Positions 58,550 to 64,000 of a DNA stretch of 64,000 nucleotides are shown here, in pieces. This DNA is from Prunus persica. Lineage: Eukaryota; Streptophyta; Magnoliopsida; Rosales; Rosaceae. Where the stretch lies: contig NC_034010.1 of NCBI RefSeq assembly GCF_000346465.2, forward strand, positions 5,234,894-5,298,893. The letters run 5' to 3'. The number at the start of each line of letters is the position of its first letter. The stretch's first letter is position 1. Under the pieces are notes generated by a model that worked only from the letters and a program-made list of their open reading frames with translations, was not told where the DNA came from and searched no databases. The translations under genes and the position numbers were made by a program.

Positions 58550-60175
58550 AAAAAGACGACCAGAAAACAACGACGGTCTAAGTGAAAACTGTCGTGGTTT
58601 TTAAAAAGACGACGGTTCTAAAAACACCGTCGTGTAATACCACCTTAGACAACTAAAAAATGGAGATTCAAATGGCTGTTCAAAAACAACGACGTACCTA
58701 ATTAAACAACCGACGTCTATTTGAAACAGATTTCCGCAGTGTAAAATCAAAGCCAACAAAGAACGGCAGAAGTTATGAATCGACCGACGTAGAAAGTAAA
58801 AACGACGATTTCAATAAAAGCCGCCGTTTTTACTCATAAAATAACACGACGAGGTTTTCGTATAAGACGCCGTATAATTACAAACAAATCCACGGCTTTA
58901 AAATACAAAATATCGCCGTATTAAATTAATGTACAACGACGGAAAATATAAATATATCGACGTCATTCTCGTATAGTTCTACGACGTTATCTTTAAATCG
59001 TACTATAAAATTTAACGTCGTATTTATTCATTTTATACGTCGTACCTTTAATTTAAACCGTCGTCTTAATAAGAATTTTTGTTAACAATTTTTTTCTTTG
59101 ATTTTCTTATCCTACGTCGGTAGATCTACTTAATGACAAGAATTGAAATAACCACGACGGTTTATATAGAAAACCGCCGACATAATCGGATTTTTCTGAG
59201 ATCCCAAGGGTTACGAAATCTTACCAGATGGAACTCTGTTCCACATCATAATCTTAAAGATGACACAGATTTGCAATCAGAGAGACAATTTTTTGGAAGT
59301 TGATGATGTGTGTGCGTTTGTGTATCTACAAATATTATACCTAACGTCGTTGCAAATTTGCAATCAGAGAGACAATTTTCAACGACGGTTATATTATACC
59401 TAACGACGTTTAAAAAACAAATCAACGTCGCTCAACAAATATATTACGTCGTCTTAGTCTTACTTAAGACGACGAAAAACGACGACAGTAATACAAAAAC
59501 AGTCGTTGTTTTTATATTCTTATTTTATTTAAATCTGTCATCCAAAAAAGAAACTTTACATATTCTAGAACATTAATTTCCTTCATTTTAAATTTCCTCC
59601 GGAAAAAGAACTCTATTTATAACGCATTGTAATTGAAAAATAAACTGAAAGGTCACGGGAAAAAAAATTCTATTCATAATTTAAAAATTCAAATCCACGT
59701 CGGTTATATTAAACCTAACGACGTTAAATGAAAAGATTCCACGTCGCAAAACAAATATTGCGTCGTGTTAGTTAAAAACGACGGCATAACAAAAAACCGC
59801 CATTGTTTCAAACTGAATTAATTTAAAATTTCTTCGGTAAAGCAAAATCTATTTATAATTTCCTCTGGTTAGTAATATTGCGTCGTGTTAGTTTACAAAT
59901 TCTAGAACATTAATTTCCCTCATTTTAAATTTCCTCGGGAAAGAAAAATCTATTTATCACGCTTTGTAATTGAAAACTAAAACTGAAAGAATTCGGGAAA
60001 AAAAACTCTATTTATAATTTAAATATAAAATCCACGTCGGTTGTATTACACTTAACGACGTTTAACAAAATAATCTACGTCGGTAATTATAAATCTACCG
60101 CTATCTTACCTTAATATAGACGACGAGAAAAGACGACGGTAGAACAGAAAACCGCCGTTGTTTCAGTTTCTTTAA
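58550..60175 (+). repeat. CACTA subterminal motif field
   Basis: ACGACGGT, CCGTCGT, GACGACG, ACGTCGT and AACGACG recur on both strands every ~15-40 bp, about 20 times in the first 600 bp alone, often as facing pairs (gacgacggttctaaaaacac then cgtcgtg). In En/Spm such subterminal repeats bind the TnpA-type protein. An internal duplicate is also present (gcaatcagagagacaatttt near 59272 and 59356; aattcggg/aatttcctc blocks near 59580 and 59920). Confidence 0.85.
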
Positions 60176-60227
60176 CAGTTTGGTCCTTTATCTTTCTGCA
60201 TGACTTGTATAGTTCAAAGCATTGACA

Positions 60228-60640
60228 ATGTCTTCATCATATCTCCCAGCAACTACTGATTCGATTGCTCATGCTTTAGAGGCCATTTGAAGCCATTTCT
60301 ATTCTTTATCGCATTCTTGAAACCCATCTTCTTCTTCTGAAGCTCTACGGATAAAGGAAGAGGCTATCACAAATCTGACGGATCTTCTTAGCCAAGAAAA
60401 TCAAGCAGAGGATCAGGCACATCTGATCTTCAGATTTCCCTGAGAAGCGAACTTTCCTTCGACAGGGAGTGGAGGCCAGGCTTGCATCTCTTTTGATGGA
60501 AAGCAAGGAGTATTCAGAAGCACTAAGTGTCCTATCAGGCTTGATCAAGGAAGTGAGAAGGCTAGTTGACAAGCTTCTTCTTGTGGACATAGATTTGATG
60601 CGAGTAAGCTCAATTTCTCTTTGAGAAAGACATCCAAATT
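60228..60640 (+). pseudogene. Captured RPN6 (26S proteasome non-ATPase subunit) fragment
   Basis: ATG at 60228 begins MSSSYLPATTDSIAHALEA, the N-terminus of plant RPN6/PSMD11. It continues in shifted frames: ISILYRILE, SSSSEALRIKEEAITNLTDL, LSQENQAED. It then jumps to TSDLQISL and again to EKRTFLRQGVEARLASLLME, SKEYSEALSVLSGLIKEVRR, DKLLLVDIDLM and SKLNFSLRK. About 40 and a further few residues of the parent are missing at the two jumps, and stops or frameshifts prevent a full product. RPN6 is a lid subunit of the 26S proteasome; this copy is a transposon-borne fragment. It lies between motif fields of the CACTA element, sense to the element's gene. Confidence 0.87.
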
Positions 60641-60719
60641 ATTGTCTTTGAGATGTGAGAGACAGTGTCTCTGAGAGAGGAAGAACTTGGAACCCTAAAT
60701 GTAAACCGAAAATGAATGA

Positions 60720-62110
60720 AAGCGACAAATTTATAGAATAAATTTTTAAAACCAACGGCAGTCCTTACAAAAAAACCGCCGTTTAAATTGTAAAATCAAC
60801 GTTGGTATGACCGACGTATATTACAGAAATCCACGTCGGTACATTAATAAAAACGACGTGTTAAATAATCTACCATGACGCGAGTTATTACTTATGTACT
60901 TTAATTTTTGAGTTTACTACGACGGTACCTACAACACTACTGTCGTATTTATTTACCACGTCCGAAGTTAAATGTACCGTCGTATTTTGTAATTTATACG
61001 TCGTAGTTATATGTAACCGCCGTATTATTTTTTTGAAATGGTTTTATATGTAAGCAACTTTTCGTCTACCTGACTTACACATGCACTGTTTCCAAACCCG
61101 ATTAAAAATTTCAATCTCCCAGAGAAAACTTTTTGTCTTTTTTCCTTGTCAGAGTATCTCATCGTCTTCCTCTCGTCTTCTTCGTCGTCTCTGAACTTAA
61201 ACATCGTCTTCCTCTTGCTTTCATTGCACGCAAAAGGTAAGCTTTCATTTTCACTATTTTGGTTGCTGTTTTGCATGCTCATACGTTTTTTGTTTGAAAA
61301 ATCTTTTTACCTTTTTTCTGGCCAAAATCATTTTACTTCTTTCCAAGTTTGATAAAATATACAGACAAAGAGGGAAAGTTTCCAACTTTGAAGACAACTA
61401 CCTCAACTAAATAAGACGACGGTAGCTTCTTATTTACGTGGTTAAATATGTAGACCACGACGGTTCGTCAGTCGTTCTAGCGTCGTCTGAAAATTGACAA
61501 AGTTGTTTTTAAAATTATAGTCTTTTTTTTATTTGCTTGTTTAATTGCAGGTTTGATTTCTCTGAACAATGGTTTTTGTTTTTCCCTAATTTGATAAAAT
61601 ATAAAGAAAAAGAAAGTAGGGTTGGTATCTAATATAGACGACAGTATCTTATTGTTTTACGTCGTGTGAATGTTAATACCACGACGTCATATTAAAATAC
61701 CGTCGTCTATATAAGATTCCAAAACTTTCTTTCTTGGCCTTGTATTTTATCAAATTAGAAAACAAAAACCATGGTTCAGAAAAATCAAATCTGCAATCAA
61801 ACATTCACAGAGAAAGAAAGAAGGGTTTTGGATCCTTATATAGACGACGGTATATTACTATTGACGTCGTGTGAACATCAATACCACGACGTTATATAAA
61901 TATTTCGTCGTTTATAGTTAATTATCACGTCGTCTTGTAAATATCGACGTAATAAGTTATTATTACGTCTTATTTTATATTATTTCGTCGTTGTTTAATT
62001 ACCTTGGTTTTAAACATTTATTACGTCTGAGATTATTTCATTGCGTTGTTTAAAATCATATCATACGTCGTATTTTATTAATAACCGTCGTTTGTGTTCT
62101 TAATCTTTTC
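60720..62110 (+). repeat. Further CGACG/CGTCG motif clusters upstream of the CACTA gene
   Basis: Clusters at about 60750-61025, 61410-61490, 61630-61710 and 61840-62095 with accgccgt, acgtcgt, ccgtcgt and acgacgg. Between them (about 61060-61330) is motif-free sequence that may be the promoter or leader of the transposase gene. A facing repeat pair exists: gttttgatttctctgaacaatgg near 61553 and ccatggttcagaaaaatcaa near 61769, with caaatttgataaaatataaa in inverse order, making a ~200-bp imperfect inverted repeat (61540-61790). Confidence 0.75.
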
Positions 62111-62145
62111 CTGAAATATTTTCACTTGCAGTTTTGTCTGTAAAA

Positions 62146-63912
62146 ATGGTTTCTCAAGACCAAAGTAAGGACTCTGGCTCCAAGAAAAATGGAGGTAAGG
62201 AGCTTGGAATGGTAACTCCTGAAGAGAAGTCTTCGAAGAAGATGAAGTTTGCTTCATCATCTGCTGAGACAGAACCAACCAGCACGACAACAATCTCTGA
62301 TGATTCAAAGTCTGGTCGAGGTATGAGCACAATGCCTCGTGTTGTGAAGAGAAAACTTCAGAAACTCAGGCCAATTGTTGAGTACAATAAAAGGGGGAAA
62401 GGAATTGGCCAAGCACATAGTGAGATGCAGTCCTACATTGGTGTGTTGGCACGCTCCAGAGTTCCACTTGTGGACATGAAATGGGCTCAAATCCCCAAGG
62501 ATATAAAGGAGCAGATTTGGGAAGCAGTTGACATTGCTTTTGTGGTAGGTCAAGGGGACAAGAACTCTGTGTTAGCTTCTGCTGCCAAGAAATGGAAGGA
62601 TTTCAAGTCTACACTAACGAGGCATTATATCCTTCCATACACCAATGACAGGGAGAGATTAAGCCAACCCCCTGAAACATATAAATTCATAGAGAAAGCA
62701 CAATGGGATGCCTTTGTAGCTTCAAGGTTATCCAAAGATTTTGAGTCTGTGCATTCTCAACATGCACAGATTAGGGAGAAACTTGAGTACAATCATCGAT
62801 TGTCTTGAAAAGGATATGCTGGTTTGGAGGATCAATTGGAGGAAACCATGCCTGGGGTAGAAATTGATCGATCTACCTTATGGAAGAGAGCTAGACAGGA
62901 CAAACATGTTAACATCCCGGATCCAAAGGTGGCAGAGAAAGCAAAATTAATTGTAAGCCTACTCACTCTGTTTTAAATTTTTATTAAACTGTGAATAATT
63001 CTTATTACGTCTTATGTTATATTTTGCGTCGTGTGAATGATATTACCACGTCGAAATTTTTAAAAAAATGTCGTTAAAGGTCTAAATCAGGAATCACTAC
63101 TCTGTTTTCTGTAATTATAGCATAAGATGTCGGTGGTTCATTTTCGCGTCGTTTGTATTAAATTACTACGTCGAGATGTTTTAAACAAGGTCGTTAAAGG
63201 TGTGAATATTGAATCATCCCTCTGTTATCTGTAAATAAAGCATAAGACGTCGGTGGTTTATTCATTTCGTCGTTTTAAAAAACTAACCACGTCGGTATAA
63301 CTACCGTCGTGATAAATTATAATAACGTCGATTTATATGTTATTGCGTCGTGTGAAATTATATAATACGTCGTTTGTATATAAATAACCGTCGTGTGTTT
63401 TTTGTTCTTACTTTTTTATATATCTTTGTTTTAGGATGAATTTCAAAAACAAGTCTCGGAAGGCAAAGTCAGTGTATCTGGCAGCAATGATGTGCTGACC
63501 ATGGCTTTGGGCCCCGAGCATCCAGGCAGAGTGAGAGGTGTAGGTGCTGGGATTTCCCCAAGGCAATATTTCAATTTACCCAAACCACAGAGGATGAGCT
63601 TTGACGACCGTTTAAAGGACAGTTTAAGAGTTCTCATTCAAGAAGAGAATAAAAAGATGGAAGCTAAGGCAACGGAATAGGCTTTAAGGATGGAGGCTAG
63701 AACCAAACAATTGGTAGAGGCTGAGAGGGAGCATTTCCTGAGTCAGCTTTCCCAATTAATTCCCAATTTTGATCCAAGCATGCTTAAACCAAGAATTAGC
63801 CAAAGTCCCAAAAATCCAATGTCTGACAAAGCAAGCTGCTCTGGAGGTGATGTGAGATCCCTACATTTTGAGGATGATACTGCCAAAAATGGGAAACATC
63901 AGGAAGAAAAGG
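62146..63912 (+). pseudogene. CACTA ORF1, Transposase_24 / Ptta-En/Spm type, decayed
   Basis: The frame from ATG 62146 (MVSQDQSKDSGSKKNGG) holds KRKLQKLRPIVEYNKRGKGI, IPKDIKEQIWEAVDIAF, KKWKDFKSTLTRHYI and WDAFVASRLSKDFE, the PF03004-type domain of plant En/Spm proteins. TGA at 62806-62808 replaces the Arg expected before KGYAGLE; reading then goes on to a GTAAGC donor at about 62952. After an intron full of CGTCG motifs, exon 2 begins near 63435 (DEFQKQVSEGKVSVSGSNDV, LTMALGPEHPGRVRGVGAGI), has TAG at 63678-63680 and ends at a donor near 63912. Both stops fit C-to-T changes. The protein type binds element ends; here it looks inactive. It continues past the window. Confidence 0.85.
62955..63432 (+). 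repeat. CGTCG motifs inside the CACTA gene intron
   Basis: gcgtcgtgtgaa, ccacgtcg, ccgtcgt, aacgtcgatt and acgtcgtttg recur about 14 times in the intron. Two half-intron blocks are themselves duplicated: gaatgatattaccacgtcg...gtcgttaaaggtctaaatcag near 63035 and tactacgtcgagatg...gtcgttaaaggtgtgaatat near 63160, offset about 115-125 bp. Confidence 0.8.
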
Positions 63913-64000
63913 TAACATATCTGAACTTTGAATTCTCTGTTTTTTTACAAACTATTAGGCGTCGTTATTATTAATAAAACCGTCGTTTGAAATACATACC

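Larger units (their letters stand above)
58533..64000 (+). mobile_element. CACTA (En/Spm-like) transposon, left part; continues beyond the window
   Basis: The terminus CACTACTACAAAAAG starts at 58533 directly after CCT of the interrupted copia. This is the classic dicot CACTA end. Inside are dozens of CGACG/CGTCG motifs, a captured RPN6 piece (60228-60640), a decayed Transposase_24-type gene (62146-63912) and intron-borne motif clusters. No right terminus is seen by 64000, nor the main TnpD-like transposase, which should lie further right. Confidence 0.9.

Noticed and set aside
62305..62553. 82-codon minus-strand frame over the CACTA gene
   Set aside because: Shadow of the Transposase_24-type ORF on the + strand.

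Overview
This is plant nuclear DNA: AT-rich, with spliced genes, a coiled-coil NLR resistance gene, Ty1/copia and other LTR elements, hAT-like and CACTA elements, and tandem repeats. It is a eudicot; gene content and repeat style fit a woody Rosaceae genome such as Prunus or Malus, but that placement is inference. No bacterial operon, CRISPR array or rRNA/tRNA gene was seen. Most of the window is transposable elements and their remains around a few host genes.

Layout. 1-5.2 kb: the last four exons of a cytochrome P450 (+), whose 5' end lies outside the window. 5.3-6.9 kb: a hAT-like element built of CCGGTT-type sequence (exact 8-bp target duplication), a long GA microsatellite and a dispersed repeat. 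6.9-11.8 kb: a complete but decayed Ty1/copia element with matching 5-bp target duplications. 12.6-18.9 kb: a non-autonomous LTR element (LARD-1, 582-bp LTRs) with a frameshifted antisense ORF. 19.2-22.6 kb: a CC-NBS-LRR gene whose last ~100 codons are shifted out of frame by an apparent 1-bp deletion. 23.6-28.5 kb: degenerate duplicates of the NLR 3' end, cut by a solo LTR (27134-27679).

28.5-43.2 kb: an accessory block. It holds two unrecognised, broken small genes, a second CCGGTT hAT-like element, a five-copy array of ~500-bp monomers, an intact F-box gene, a broken GRF-zinc-finger/membrane gene, a minisatellite and a decayed DUF1985-Ulp1 (C48) protease gene of the kind carried by Mutator-like elements. 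45.5-48.0 kb: two orphan NLR 5' ends and a copia 3' fragment. 48.1-54.8 kb: LARD-2, inverted relative to LARD-1, with visually identical 170-bp LTRs. It carries an intact 183-codon copy of the antisense ORF and captured pieces of a ubiquitin gene and a DUF506 gene. 55.5 kb: a lone phytocystatin exon, then a long-TIR MITE-like element. 57.7-58.5 kb: another copia 3' end. From 58533 to the window end: a CACTA element inserted into that copia, carrying a broken Transposase_24-type gene, a captured, internally deleted RPN6 (26S proteasome subunit) fragment and dozens of CGACG/CGTCG motifs.

How it fits together: this is an NLR neighbourhood reshaped by local duplication and nested insertion. The strongest candidates for something little described are the LARD family with its conserved antisense coiled-coil ORF, and the two independent host-gene captures (ubiquitin+DUF506 in LARD-2, RPN6 in the CACTA element).
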